The notes below the pieces were generated by a model. The model was not told where the DNA came from. It worked only from the letters and a program-made list of their open reading frames with translations, and ran no database searches. A DNA stretch of 64,000 nucleotides from assembly GCF_003947415.1 (NCBI RefSeq), contig NZ_QHKL01000006.1, forward strand, positions 124,001-188,000, read 5' to 3'. The position numbers and the translations under genes were made by a program. This document shows positions 7,702-15,981 of the stretch, in pieces (the stretch's first letter is position 1; every line of letters starts with the position of its first letter). This DNA is from Amycolatopsis sp. WAC 01376 (GTDB lineage: Bacteria; Actinomycetota; Actinomycetes; Mycobacteriales; Pseudonocardiaceae).

Positions 7702-7780
7702 GCTTTACCTCCCGGGTAATCGACGCCACCCGCTCGTTCGGTCAGGATTCCTTCCAGGACACCGAAACCTGGAGGGAATC

Positions 7781-8128
7781 ATGACCGCCTACGGACTCGC
7801 CCACCTGCGCCCCGCCGCCGTGCTCGCCGAAGAGGTCTTCGAGTACCTGGAACGGATCCAGGCGACGCTCGATCCTTTCGGCGGCCGGTTCCTCGTGCAC
7901 GGAGCCGAGGTGCAGGTCGTCGAGGGGGAGTGGCCCGGTTCGCTGGTGATGATCGAGTTCCCGAGCCTCGACGCCGCTCGCGAGTGGTACGACTCGCCCG
8001 CGTACCGGGAGATCCTGCACCTGCGGGCGGACCACATCCCCGGCGACCTGATCCTGGTGGAAGGCTGCGGGCCGGACCACGACTCGGCGGCGATGGCGGC
8101 GGGGCTGCGGGCGTTGCAGGCCTCGTGA
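7781..8128 (+). CDS. DUF1330 family protein
   Basis: The 115-residue protein matches the small DUF1330 ferredoxin-like fold family. It opens with a beta strand containing HLRPAAV, has GGRFLVHGAEVQVVEGEWPG in the middle, then VMIEFPSLDAAREWYDSPAYREI near residue 65. That last Phe/Trp-Tyr stretch is the family hallmark. The biochemical function is unknown; the fold resembles dimeric barrel proteins. ATG at 7781 follows GGAGGG (7771-7776). The upstream gap contains TTACC-N5-GGTAA (7705-7719), which could be an operator. The 3' end is followed within 20 bases by a long palindrome. Confidence 0.85.
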   Translation: MTAYGLAHLRPAAVLAEEVFEYLERIQATLDPFGGRFLVHGAEVQVVEGEWPGSLVMIEFPSLDAAREWYDSPAYREILHLRADHIPGDLILVEGCGPDHDSAAMAAGLRALQAS

Positions 8129-8146
8129 CCCCGGCGTCTAGCTCTT

Positions 8147-8203
8147 ATGTCGTGAAGGGCCCCTTTGAGACGATCATCGTCTCAAAGGGCCCTTTCACGA
8201 CAT
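8147..8203. repeat. Long palindromic element 1 (57 bases)
   Basis: Two 28-base arms are separated by one base (8175), with one G-T wobble (8157/8193) and one mismatch (8160/8190). The outer part of each arm contains GTGAA(G/A)GGCCC and the inner part is GAGACGAT. It lies 19 bases after the DUF1330 stop codon and has no T-tract. It probably acts as a transcription terminator, and it belongs to the set of ten related elements in this window. Confidence 0.85.
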
Positions 8204-8320
8204 CACCACGACCGCGAATCTCACGTGAGCGCCTGACTGAAGTCCTTCTCCGCACTCCCGAGTGCGGCATCCAAGCACACGAGTCACGCCGTCCCACGGT
8301 CACCAGGGATCACATCCGAC

Positions 8321-8375
8321 GGTAGCGAAAGCCTCCTTCACTACCGTCAGAGTAGGCAAAGAGGCCCTCACTACC
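8321..8375. repeat. Imperfect palindromic element 2, likely decayed copy
   Basis: Arms at 8321-8345 and 8351-8375 pair at about 18 of 25 positions. The right arm, read on the minus strand, contains GTGAGGGCCTC and the inner module resembles the CCTACC module of the element at 28036-28088. This looks like a degenerate relative of that element. It sits 30 bases from the stop of the minus-strand PPOX gene. Confidence 0.6.
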
Positions 8376-8404
8376 AGGAGAACGCGTACGCAGCCACTCG
8401 CGAG

Positions 8405-8791
8405 CTAGCCCGCCAGCTTGATCGCGATTCCCACGGTCCGGTCCTTCGGCCCCCGCAGCCTGCTGAAGAACATCGTCACCCGCCCGGTGATCCCGTACTT
8501 GCGCGCGATCACCTTGCGCACGCGTTCGGTTCCGTCGAGGTCCAGCAGCCGCGCCTCGCCCGGAACGACGTCGCCATGGGTGTTGTTGCCGCGGAAGTCG
8601 CAGGCCTGGACCTCGACCCGGCCACTGTTGCGGATGCGCTTGACCTTGCCCGCCTTGCGCTCGGACCAGAGCACCAGTTCGCCGCCGTCGCCCGCCGCCC
8701 AGACCGGGGTCGGCACCGGGGTGCCGTTCTTGCGGAAGGTGGTCAGGACGACGTACTTCTCGGCGGCGATCCGCTCGAACTCCGATCCCAT
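8405..8791 (-). CDS. PPOX-class (F420- or flavin-dependent) small oxidoreductase
   Basis: The 128-residue protein has the split beta-barrel signature of the pyridoxamine-phosphate-oxidase-like superfamily. VLTTFRKNGTPVPTPVWAA is the classic first hairpin, followed by LVLWSERKAGKVKRIRNSG with the phosphate-binding basic residues. In actinobacteria this subgroup usually binds F420 (deazaflavin-dependent reductases) and acts as a quinone or xenobiotic reductase. The cofactor cannot be decided from sequence alone. ATG is at 8791. The gene is followed ten bases upstream by the ABC exporter pair on the same strand and may share their transcript. Confidence 0.82.
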   Translation of the reverse strand: MGSEFERIAAEKYVVLTTFRKNGTPVPTPVWAAGDGGELVLWSERKAGKVKRIRNSGRVEVQACDFRGNNTHGDVVPGEARLLDLDGTERVRKVIARKYGITGRVTMFFSRLRGPKDRTVGIAIKLAG

Positions 8792-8800
8792 GTGGAGAGT

Positions 8801-9535
8801 CTAGGGCGTCCGGCGTCGCAACGTCGCCGCGCCGAGGACCAGCGCGGCCAGGGCGCACGCCCCGACGATGATCAGGTTCCGGATCAGTGTCGCGTCCACG
8901 GTTCCCGAGGTGGTGACCCTCGTCAGCGCCTCGACGGCGTACGAAAGCGGCATGACGTCCGAGAGCCAGTTCAGCAGCCAGCCCATCTGGCCGCGCGGCA
9001 CGAACAGTCCGCACAGCAGGATCTGCGGCAGGACGAACAGCGGCATGAACTGCACCGCCTGGAATTCCGTCCGCGCGAACGCGCTCACGAACAGGCCGAG
9101 TGCCATCCCGAGAAGCGCGTCGAGGACGGCGATGAGCAGCAGCATCCCGATCGACCCCGCGATGTCGAGGCCCAGCCAGGCGAGCGAGATCCCGGCGGCG
9201 AGGCCGACCTGCACGATCGCGATCGAACCGAACGCGATCGCGTAGCCGAAAAGCAGGTCGAGCCTGCCGATCGGCAGGGTCATCAGCCGTTCCAGGGTGG
9301 CCGTGGTGCGTTCGCGCAGCGTGGTGATCGAGGTGATCAGGAACATGATCAAGAACGGGAAGACGCCGAGCAGCGCCGGGGCGACGCGGCTGAACACCGC
9401 TTCGGAGTTGAAGACGAACCGAAGCAGCACCATCAGCAGCGACGGGACGACGATCAACATCGCGACGGTGCGCGGATCGTGCCGTAACTGCAGGAGGATG
9501 CGGCGGGCCGTGGCGAGCGTCAGCGTGGGGTTCAC
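8801..9535 (-). CDS. ABC-2 type transporter permease
   Basis: The 244-residue integral membrane protein has about six hydrophobic segments, for example MLIVVPSLLMVLLRFVF, FPFLIMFLITSITT and LLFGYAIAFGSIAIVQ. The cytoplasmic loop REERTTATLERLM-like stretch (TLRERTTATLERLMTLPIG) is the ABC-2 signature. It should form the membrane channel for the ATPase encoded immediately upstream, whose stop overlaps this ATG by four bases (9532-9535). The pair is typical of drug or lipid exporters; the cargo is unknown. Confidence 0.92.
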   Translation of the reverse strand: MNPTLTLATARRILLQLRHDPRTVAMLIVVPSLLMVLLRFVFNSEAVFSRVAPALLGVFPFLIMFLITSITTLRERTTATLERLMTLPIGRLDLLFGYAIAFGSIAIVQVGLAAGISLAWLGLDIAGSIGMLLLIAVLDALLGMALGLFVSAFARTEFQAVQFMPLFVLPQILLCGLFVPRGQMGWLLNWLSDVMPLSYAVEALTRVTTSGTVDATLIRNLIIVGACALAALVLGAATLRRRTP

Positions 9536-10254
9536 GAGGTCATCTCCGTCTCCCGGACGAGCCGCAGGAACGCCTGCTCCAGATCGGTCGTCCCGGTGCG
9601 GTCGCGCAGCCCGGCCGGGGTGTCGTCGGCGAGGATCCGGCCTTCGCGCATGAGCAGCAGGCGGTCACATCGCGCCGCCTCGTCCATGACGTGGCTGGAC
9701 ACGAGCAGCGTCGCCCCGCCGTCGGCGAGACGGCGGAAGAGCGCCCAGAGTTCGTCGCGGAGCACGGGATCGAGGCCGACGGTGGGTTCGTCGAGGACGA
9801 GCAGTTCGGGTTTCCCGAGCAGCGCGACGGCGAGGTTGGCGCGGTTGTGCTGGCCGCCCGACAGTGAGCCGACCAGCTTGCCCGCGTGGTCGGCCAGTCC
9901 GACTTCGGCGATCACCCTGTCCACATCGGACACCGGCGCGCGAAGGACGGATGCGAAGTAGCGCAACGCTTCCGCGATGGTGAGGTCGGCGTAGATGGCC
10001 GGGTTCTGGGTGGCGTAGCCGATGAGCCGCCGCAGCGGCGGGCTGCCCGCGGGATGGCCGAGGACGGTGACCTCGCCGCCGCCGACGATCTGCACGCCGA
10101 CGATCGAGCGCATCAGCGTCGTCTTGCCGCAGCCGCTCGGCCCGAGCAAGCCGGTGATGCGGCCACGCGGCGTCTGGAACGCGATGTCCTTGACGACCTC
10201 GCGGCCGCCGCGGACGACCCTCAGCCCCGTCACGGAGATCGCTGAATTAGCCAT
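9532..10254 (-). CDS. ABC transporter ATP-binding protein (exporter type)
   Basis: The 240-residue ATPase has Walker A GPSGCGKTT near residue 37, the signature LSGGQHNRANLA near 130, Walker B LLVLDEPTVGLDP, and the switch His in LLVSSHVMDEAARCDR. The arrangement is DrrA-like and used by ABC-2 exporters. It is translationally coupled to the permease through an ATGA overlap. The signature reads LSGGQHNR rather than LSGGQQQR, a common natural variant. Substrate is unknown; the location gives no clue beyond a possible link to the downstream PPOX oxidoreductase. Confidence 0.94.
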   Translation of the reverse strand: MANSAISVTGLRVVRGGREVVKDIAFQTPRGRITGLLGPSGCGKTTLMRSIVGVQIVGGGEVTVLGHPAGSPPLRRLIGYATQNPAIYADLTIAEALRYFASVLRAPVSDVDRVIAEVGLADHAGKLVGSLSGGQHNRANLAVALLGKPELLVLDEPTVGLDPVLRDELWALFRRLADGGATLLVSSHVMDEAARCDRLLLMREGRILADDTPAGLRDRTGTTDLEQAFLRLVRETEMTS

Positions 10255-10302
10255 GCGTTTAATTCTGCGCCCGTTGAGAAGCGTGCGTCAAGGGTGCGTA
10301 TT

Positions 10303-10863
10303 TCAGGACTGCCGGACGGCGATGCCCGGGTAGTCGACGACGAGCAGGTGTTCGTCGTAGCGCAGCACGCAGGAGAAATCGAAAACCGGTGCCGTATAGG
10401 CGAATTCGCGGTCGGCGACCCGCTCGTAGCGCTGTTCGAGCCGTTCCACGGCGAGGTCGCCCGCCCGGACGTACACGGCGGGCGCCTCGGCGGCGGCGTG
10501 CGGAGCGAGGCCGAGCCGGTGCACCGGCAGCGTGTTCGTCATCGACGAGGACTCGAGGTCCACGTCGAAACAGCCGTCGAGGCGGGGGTCCGGGACGCCG
10601 TCCACCCGCCATCGCCCGTCGCCGCCGGATTCGAGCACCGTGCGCCGGATGCCGGTCGCCGACCGTCCCGAGATCTCGGCCCGCCGGGTGTGCCAAGCGG
10701 CGTCGACGGCTATCGAGTACTCGACGAACCAGGATTCCCCGTCCTCGACCGCCGTCGTCGCCCCGCTGATCTTCCAGCCGCCTTCGTGTCCCTGGAAGAA
10801 CGAGACCTCGAAGCCGGTCCTCGAATCCCGGTGCAGCCAGCTCGCCGCCGCGGGAAGGCTCAC
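10303..10863 (-). CDS. Putative glycolipid-binding protein
   Basis: The 186-residue protein resembles the putative glycolipid-binding family (PF06475, formerly DUF1089). Features are an alternating-strand N-terminal half with WFVEYSIAVDAAWHTRRAEI and SGGDGRWRVDG, the mid segment DLESSSMTNTLPVHRLGL, and the closing strand with YDEHLLVVDYPGIAVR. It lacks a signal peptide and any catalytic motif. It overlaps the upstream quinone oxidoreductase gene by four bases, so the two are coupled. The biological role of the family is not established. Confidence 0.75.
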   Translation of the reverse strand: MSLPAAASWLHRDSRTGFEVSFFQGHEGGWKISGATTAVEDGESWFVEYSIAVDAAWHTRRAEISGRSATGIRRTVLESGGDGRWRVDGVPDPRLDGCFDVDLESSSMTNTLPVHRLGLAPHAAAEAPAVYVRAGDLAVERLEQRYERVADREFAYTAPVFDFSCVLRYDEHLLVVDYPGIAVRQS

Positions 10864-11783
10864 GGCACCAGGACGAGCTTGCCCCGGACGTGCCCCGCTT
10901 CGCTCTCGTCCTGGGCCGCGGCCGCTTCGGTGAGCGGGTAGACCCTGGCGATCGGCAGGTCGAGCTTGCCTTCGGCGGCCAGCGCGACGCCTTCGTCCAG
11001 CGCGCCGGGGACCTGCTCGGCCGGGGAACCGGAGGTGAAGCGGACGCCGTGGTCGGCCGCGTCCGGCGCGGCGATGGTGACGACGCGCTTCGGGCCGCCG
11101 GTCAGTTCGACGAGGGTGGCGAGCGAACCGCGTCCGGAGGTGTCGAAGGACGCGTCGATGCCCTGCGGCGCGACGTCGCGTACGCGTTCGGCCAGTCCTT
11201 CGCCGTACTGCACCGGGACGGCGCCCAGTGAACGCAGGTAGTCGTGGTTCGCTTCGCTCGCGGTGCCGACGACAGTGAGCCCGCGCGCGACCGCGAGCTG
11301 GACGGCGATGGTGCCGACACCGCCCGCCGCGCCGTCGATGAGCAGCGTCTCGCCCTCGTGGAGATCCAGCAGGTTGAGGGCACGATAAGCGGTACTGACG
11401 ACCACGGGCAACGCCGCGGCGAGTTCCCAGGACAGCGCCTCCGGCTTGCGGGTCAGGCCCGCCGGATCCGCGAGGACGTACTCCGCGTATCCGCCGATAC
11501 CCCTGCCGAGGACCTCGTCACCGGCCGCGAAGCCGGACACGCCTTCACCGACGGCGTCGATCACGCCGGCGATGTCCCCACCGGGAACGGCGGGGAACAT
11601 CGCCGGGTACACCTCGGCCAGCAGCCCGGCGCGGATCTTCCAGTCGATCGGGTTCACCCCCGCGGCCCGGACGGCGACCCTGACCTGGCCGGGGCCGGGT
11701 TCGGGAAGCTCCCGCTCGAGGACACGCAGGACCCCGGAGTCGCCGTATTCGGTGAACGCGATGGAGCGGTAGGTGTCCGTCAT
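10860..11783 (-). CDS. NADP-dependent quinone oxidoreductase (zinc-independent MDR)
   Basis: The 307-residue protein is a medium-chain reductase. The GroES-like N-terminal half has VRVAVRAAGVNPIDWKIRAGL and PAVPGGDIAGVIDAVG. The Rossmann half has LLIDGAAGGVGTIAVQLAVARG, whose GxGxxA-type loop favours NADPH. The Cys/His zinc ligands of alcohol dehydrogenases are missing, so it is a quinone or enone reductase. It is translated with the glycolipid-binding protein through an overlapping stop/start. A TetR or redox regulator for it is not evident nearby. Confidence 0.9.
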   Translation of the reverse strand: MTDTYRSIAFTEYGDSGVLRVLERELPEPGPGQVRVAVRAAGVNPIDWKIRAGLLAEVYPAMFPAVPGGDIAGVIDAVGEGVSGFAAGDEVLGRGIGGYAEYVLADPAGLTRKPEALSWELAAALPVVVSTAYRALNLLDLHEGETLLIDGAAGGVGTIAVQLAVARGLTVVGTASEANHDYLRSLGAVPVQYGEGLAERVRDVAPQGIDASFDTSGRGSLATLVELTGGPKRVVTIAAPDAADHGVRFTSGSPAEQVPGALDEGVALAAEGKLDLPIARVYPLTEAAAAQDESEAGHVRGKLVLVP

Positions 11784-11811
11784 GTCGTCGACAACCTCCG
11801 CCCGCCCGTCA

Positions 11812-12810
11812 CTATTCCGGCGGTTTCCCGAACCAGCTGTAGTCGCCGGGGATGATCTGCAGGCCCTCGGCGATGTCGGTCAGCGTGGCGCGGTCCCGTT
11901 CACCCGACACGGTGAGCCAGCGCCCGCCTTCGACCTGGACGGCGACCGTTTCGTCCAGCTGCCCGAGCCGTCCGTTCCGCGCGGGGAGGGCGAACCCGTC
12001 GAGGCCCCGGATCTTGAGCGGCACGGCCGCGGCGTCGCCCGCGTCCGGCCGTTGGCCGCCGAGCGTCGCCGTGACGACCGCCGGAGCGGTGGGCTGCCCG
12101 GCACGGGTGGCTTCGAGCTCGGTCGTGCCCCCACCGACCGCCATGGGCAGGCGCACCCCGGACAGCTCCAGATCGGCGGGCAACCTGCCGAACCGCAGTT
12201 CGCCCGAAACCCGGGCACGGCCGTCCCTGACCATCTCGTCCGCGATCCGCTGACCCACGCCGCGCGGGTCCCGCACATCGTGCAGGGTCAGGTTCAGCAC
12301 GTACGTGTCGTCGGGTGACCAGGTCAGCATCGTCGCGTCGCGGTCGACCTCCGAGACCATGCCGACCCGGCCGTGCACGATGATCTGGTTCGGGGCGGGG
12401 GCGATCGTCCACGGCCCGCGCCGCTCGTCCAGCGGAGTGGTGGTCAGCTTGATCCGGCCTGCCTCGCCGCCGTTCCACATCCTGGTCTGAGGCGCGGGGT
12501 AGGGCTTTGCGGAGCGGCTCATCTCCGTGAAACCGTCGGGCAGCCAGCCCGGTTTGTACGGCAGCACCGACCAGTCCGCGTCGCGCGGTGAGGCGGGCGT
12601 GACCGCGGTGAAGGCCCGCAGGCCGAGCGGCACGCCGAGCGCGATGATCGCGACCGCCGCCGCGACCAGTGCCAAAGCCATCTTCGGCCTGCTTCGCGAC
12701 CGTTGGGCCAGCACCTCGCGGATCTCGGCCCCGTCGGGCGCCCGCGTCGCCAGCTGTTCGAGGCTCTCCCGGAGCAGATCCTCGGTGCGTTCTTCACTCA
12801 GTCGGGTCAT
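11812..12810 (-). CDS. Membrane protein paired with ECF sigma factor (possible anti-sigma)
   Basis: The 332-residue protein has a short cytoplasmic region (MTRLSEERTEDLLRESLEQL), one transmembrane helix near residues 45-67 (ALVAAAVAIIALGVPLGL), and an extracytoplasmic beta-rich domain. It overlaps the sigma gene by an ATGA junction (12807-12810), so the two proteins are made together. This suggests anti-sigma or sensor activity, but it lacks the HxxxCxxC zinc motif of classical anti-sigma domains, so the role is inferred from position. A longer upstream frame is possible but would run through the sigma gene, so ATG at 12810 is chosen. Confidence 0.75.
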   Translation of the reverse strand: MTRLSEERTEDLLRESLEQLATRAPDGAEIREVLAQRSRSRPKMALALVAAAVAIIALGVPLGLRAFTAVTPASPRDADWSVLPYKPGWLPDGFTEMSRSAKPYPAPQTRMWNGGEAGRIKLTTTPLDERRGPWTIAPAPNQIIVHGRVGMVSEVDRDATMLTWSPDDTYVLNLTLHDVRDPRGVGQRIADEMVRDGRARVSGELRFGRLPADLELSGVRLPMAVGGGTTELEATRAGQPTAPAVVTATLGGQRPDAGDAAAVPLKIRGLDGFALPARNGRLGQLDETVAVQVEGGRWLTVSGERDRATLTDIAEGLQIIPGDYSWFGKPPE

Positions 12811-13316
12811 TTGCGGGCTCCCGTGGGCTGAACGGACGAGGACGGACCGGTTTCCCGCAGCGTCGCGAGCGCGCGCGAAATCTGGCTGCGCACGGTCGAC
12901 GTCGCGCAGCGGAGTACCGCGCCGATCTCCTCGTCGGAGTAGTTCTCGTAGTAGCGGAGCACGATCGCGGCGCGTTGTTTGCGCGGGAGCTTCGCGAGCC
13001 TGTCCAGCATCGCGTCGCGTTCGTCGTACTCGACGGCGTGATCGGAGACCGGCGGGCTGACGAGGTCGAGGACCTCGGGTGACGACGGCACGACCCGGCG
13101 GACCGCCAGCCGCCTCCGCCACGAGAGGTACTCGTTGGTCACCATCCGGCGGACGTACGTCGGCGGCGAGTCGATCCTCGGCCAGCGTTGCTGAGCGCGC
13201 AGCAGTACCTCCTGGACGATGTCCTGCGCCAGGTACGGATCGTCGGTCAGGACGGTCGCGTAGCGCAGGAGCCCGTCCAGGCGATCCGCGACGAACTCGT
13301 CGAAGGTCGCAGGCAC
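12807..13316 (-). CDS. ECF RNA polymerase sigma factor (SigE family)
   Basis: The 169-residue protein is a group 4 sigma factor. Region 2 has YATVLTDDPYLAQDIVQEVLLRAQQRW with the -10-binding stretch TYVRRMVTNEYLSWRRR. Region 4 has LAKLPRKQRAAIVLRYYENYSDEEIGAVL and the helix-turn-helix CATSTVRSQISRALATL. The short linker and this region 2 are typical of the actinobacterial SigE-type ECF group. The start is GTG at 13316 after an AGGGGGA ribosome site. Downstream lies its overlapping membrane partner. The promoter it recognises cannot be deduced. Confidence 0.92.
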   Translation of the reverse strand: MPATFDEFVADRLDGLLRYATVLTDDPYLAQDIVQEVLLRAQQRWPRIDSPPTYVRRMVTNEYLSWRRRLAVRRVVPSSPEVLDLVSPPVSDHAVEYDERDAMLDRLAKLPRKQRAAIVLRYYENYSDEEIGAVLRCATSTVRSQISRALATLRETGPSSSVQPTGARK

Positions 13317-13343
13317 GTGTCCCCCTCAGCCGGTGGTCTCCCT

Positions 13344-13970
13344 CTAGTGACGCGCGAGACCACCCGGCTGATGCATCGGGAGCCGGACTTTCTCGGCGCC
13401 GGGGGTCAGGTAGTACTGCGCGACCGGCGCCAGCATCGCGACGACCTCGTCCTCCGAGGCGGCGGCCAGCGGCGGGAGCCCGATGACGTAGCGCAGCAGC
13501 GCGAACCCGATCATCTGCGCGGCGATCCCGGCCACCCGGGCCTTCGGCACCCCGCGCGCCTCGGCGACCCGCGCCAGCACCGCGCGTTCCAGGAACTGCC
13601 GCATCATGGTCGCGACCTGTTCGTTGGTGGTCGCGGACCGGATCATCGCCAGGAACGGCGCGCGGCCCTCCGGCGCTTGCCAGAGGCCGAGGAACGCGCG
13701 GACGAGACGTTCACCGATCTCGTCTTCGGGGCCTTCGAGGATCCGGGGGACCAGTTCGCCGGGGTCGACCGGCAGGTTCATCGACGCGGCGAAGAGCCGT
13801 TGCTTGGTGCCGAAGAAGTGGTGCAGCAGCGCCGCGTTCACCCCGGCGTCGGCCGCGATGCCGCGGACGGTCGCCCCGTCGTAGCCCAGTTCGGCGAACC
13901 TGCGCCGTGCCGCGTCGAGGATCTCCTCCCGCGTCTCGGTCTGCCCCGGCCGCCGCCCCGCTTGTGCCAT
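13344..13970 (-). CDS. TetR family transcriptional regulator
   Basis: The 208-residue regulator has EILDAARRRFAELGYDGATV at helix 1, then RGIAADAGVNAALLHHFFGTKQRLFAA as the recognition helix region. The C-terminal half (GERLVRAFLGLWQAPEGRAPFLAMIRSA) resembles the TetR_C subfamily seen in many actinobacterial regulators, including the one at 17069-17674 in this window. It is divergent from hisF, whose start is only 39 bases away, so its promoter overlaps that of hisF. Control of hisF by it is possible but unproven. The ligand is unknown. Confidence 0.9.
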   Translation of the reverse strand: MAQAGRRPGQTETREEILDAARRRFAELGYDGATVRGIAADAGVNAALLHHFFGTKQRLFAASMNLPVDPGELVPRILEGPEDEIGERLVRAFLGLWQAPEGRAPFLAMIRSATTNEQVATMMRQFLERAVLARVAEARGVPKARVAGIAAQMIGFALLRYVIGLPPLAAASEDEVVAMLAPVAQYYLTPGAEKVRLPMHQPGGLARH

Positions 13971-14009
13971 CCCGCGAGCTTAGAACGGCGCTTGACTACG
14001 CTTGTCCCC

Positions 14010-14783
14010 ATGTCAGTCGCAGTCAGGGTCATCCCGTGTCTCGACGTCGACGCGGGCCGTGTGGTGAAGGGCGTCAACTTCGCCGACCTGCGCGACGCCG
14101 GCGACCCCGTCGAACTCGCCCGTCTGTACGACGCCGAGGGCGCGGACGAGCTCACGTTCCTCGACGTCACGGCGTCCTCCGGGGACCGCGAGACCACCTT
14201 CGACGTCGTCCGCCGGACCGCGGAGCAGGTGTTCATCCCGCTCACCGTCGGTGGCGGCGTGCGCACGAACGACGACGTCAACCGGCTGCTGCGCACCGGC
14301 GCGGACAAGGTGAGCATCAACACCGCCGCCATCGCGCGGCCGGAGTTCCTGCGCGAGGCGTCCCGCCGGTTCGGCGCGCAGTGCGTCGTGCTGTCGGTGG
14401 ACGCGCGCCGGGTGCCAGAGGGCACCGAGCCGACACCGTCCGGATTCGAGGTGACCACGCACGGCGGGCGCCGCGGCACCGGGATCGACGCCGTCGAGTG
14501 GGCCGCGCGCGGGGAAGAACTGGGCGTCGGCGAGATCCTGCTCAACTCGATGGACGCCGACGGCACCAAGAACGGTTTCGACCTCGAACTCCTGCGCCAG
14601 GTGCGCCGCGCGGTCCGCGTCCCGGTGATCGCCAGCGGCGGCGCCGGCGCGCTCGAGCACTTCCTGCCCGCCGTCGAGGCCGGTGCGGACGCGGTGCTCG
14701 CGGCCAGCGTGTTCCACTTCGGGCAGTTGAAGATCGGCGAGGTCAAGGGCGCGCTGCGCGCCGGGGGAGTCGTGGTCCGGTGA
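14010..14783 (+). CDS. hisF: Imidazole glycerol phosphate synthase, cyclase subunit HisF
   Basis: HisF makes imidazole glycerol phosphate and AICAR from PRFAR with ammonia from HisH. The 257-residue barrel has the catalytic Asp in CLDVDAGRVVKGVNF near residue 11 and the second Asp in VVLSVDARRVPEG near 130. The phosphate loops are TVGGGVRTNDDV and ASGGAGALEHF. ATG at 14010 is seven bases after TACGCT (13997-14002), giving another likely leaderless start. Its partner hisH lies about 7 kb upstream with unrelated genes between, which is unusual because the pair is normally close. Confidence 0.97.
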   Translation: MSVAVRVIPCLDVDAGRVVKGVNFADLRDAGDPVELARLYDAEGADELTFLDVTASSGDRETTFDVVRRTAEQVFIPLTVGGGVRTNDDVNRLLRTGADKVSINTAAIARPEFLREASRRFGAQCVVLSVDARRVPEGTEPTPSGFEVTTHGGRRGTGIDAVEWAARGEELGVGEILLNSMDADGTKNGFDLELLRQVRRAVRVPVIASGGAGALEHFLPAVEAGADAVLAASVFHFGQLKIGEVKGALRAGGVVVR

Positions 14784-15169
14784 TGCCGTCCAAGTGGAAG
14801 GCCGCCACCGAGGTCAAGGTCGTCTGCGCGCTGCTGATCGGGCTCGCCCTCGCGTATCTCGCGATGGCCGGGATCCTCATGTTCGCGCCGTACTCGTCCG
14901 CGCGGACGTTCCTCCTGCCGGGGACGTCGCTGGTCCTCGGCGGGCTCGTCGTGGCGGGGCTCGTGCTGAGGATGTCTTCGGCGCGGTTCGCCGGTTTCGG
15001 CGTCAGCTTCCTGTTCGCCTTGCTGCACGCGCTTTCCCTGCTGGCGGCGGAACTCTTCTGGGTGAAGATCGTGTCCGGGCTCCTCTTCGCCGGGTACGTC
15101 TACGCGGCGGTCCTGCTCAACTCGATGCCGGTGAAACGGCACCTTCTCGGAGCCACGAATGACGCTTGA
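14783..15169 (+). CDS. Small membrane protein between hisF and hisI
   Basis: The 128-residue protein has four hydrophobic segments: VKVVCALLIGLALAYLAMAG, TFLLPGTSLVLGGLVVAG, GFGVSFLFALLHALSLLAAE and VSGLLFAGYVYAAVLL. I recognise no family. It is embedded in the his operon: ATG at 14783 (or GTG at 14780) overlaps the hisF stop, and its own end overlaps hisI by eleven bases. Such tight coupling implies co-expression with histidine synthesis. A transport or assembly role for the pathway is only a guess. Confidence 0.75.
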   Translation: MPSKWKAATEVKVVCALLIGLALAYLAMAGILMFAPYSSARTFLLPGTSLVLGGLVVAGLVLRMSSARFAGFGVSFLFALLHALSLLAAELFWVKIVSGLLFAGYVYAAVLLNSMPVKRHLLGATNDA

Positions 15170-15515
15170 CCCCGCCCTCTCCGACCGCTTGAAGCGCAAC
15201 GCCGACGGGCTGATCGCCCTGGTCGTCGTCGAACACTCCACATCGGACGTGCTGATGATGGCGTGGATGAACGACGAGGCACTGGAACGCACCCTCACGA
15301 CGCGGCGCGGGACGTACTACTCCCGCAGCCGCAAGGAACTGTGGGTCAAGGGCGAGACCTCCGGCCACGTCCAGCACGTGCGCGAGGTGCGGATCGACTG
15401 CGACGGCGATACGGTCCTCCTGCGCGTCGACCAGACCGGCCCGGCCTGTCACACCGGCACGCACACCTGCTTCGACACCGACGAACGGCTGCTGCTGGCC
15501 GACGAGAGCGAGTAG
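15159..15515 (+). CDS. hisI: Phosphoribosyl-AMP cyclohydrolase HisI
   Basis: HisI opens the purine ring of PR-AMP in the third histidine step. The 118-residue monofunctional protein has EHSTSDVLMMAWMNDEALERT, the conserved YSRSRKELWVKGETSGH, and the metal-binding IDCDGDT with ACHTGTHTCF. No HisE domain is fused. The gene starts inside the preceding membrane-protein gene (overlap 15159-15169). It completes the second histidine segment of the window, after hisF. Confidence 0.96.
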   Translation: MTLDPALSDRLKRNADGLIALVVVEHSTSDVLMMAWMNDEALERTLTTRRGTYYSRSRKELWVKGETSGHVQHVREVRIDCDGDTVLLRVDQTGPACHTGTHTCFDTDERLLLADESE

Positions 15516-15518
15516 CCC

Positions 15519-15881
15519 GTGAATGTCGTCGCCACTGTGCTGGTCGGCATCGTCGCCCTGATCCACCTGTACATCGTCGTACTCGAGATGTTCCTGTGGA
15601 CCACGCCGCGCGCCCGCGCGTCCTTCGGCACCACCGAGGAGTTCGCGAAGGAAAGCTCCGCGCTCGCGGCGAATCAGGGGCTGTACAACGGTTTCCTCGC
15701 CGCCGCGCTGATCTGGGGGCTGATCGCGACCGGCAGCACCGCCTGGCAGTTCAAGATCTTCGGCCTCGCCTGCGTGATCGTGGCCGGGCTCTACGGGACG
15801 GCGACGGCGAGCAAGAAGATCTTCTTCGTGCAGGTGGTTCCCGGCACGCTGGCGCTGATCGCGGTACTGCTGGCGGGCTGA
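15519..15881 (+). CDS. DUF1304 family membrane protein
   Basis: The 120-residue protein matches the DUF1304 family of small four-helix membrane proteins: VLVGIVALIHLYIVVLEMFLW, NQGLYNGFLAAALIWG, IFGLACVIVAGLYG and VVPGTLALIAVLLAG. The conserved E-M-FLW motif near residue 25 and NQGLYNGFLA near 53 are family marks. GTG at 15519 follows the hisI stop by three bases, so it may be the last gene of the his transcript. The biochemical role of DUF1304 is unknown. Confidence 0.85.
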   Translation: MNVVATVLVGIVALIHLYIVVLEMFLWTTPRARASFGTTEEFAKESSALAANQGLYNGFLAAALIWGLIATGSTAWQFKIFGLACVIVAGLYGTATASKKIFFVQVVPGTLALIAVLLAG

Positions 15882-15981
15882 CGCCTGCTCACTTGCACGC
15901 CCGGCCGGGGTTCGCGGTTGCCTCGGTGCGACGGTGAACTCGTTATCCGGGAGAGCCGCTGTTCCCGGCTATTCTCACCGG

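Noticed and set aside
7705..7719. TTACC-N5-GGTAA upstream of the DUF1330 gene as an operator
   Set aside because: The arms are only five bases and nothing nearby encodes an obvious regulator. I kept it as a remark only.
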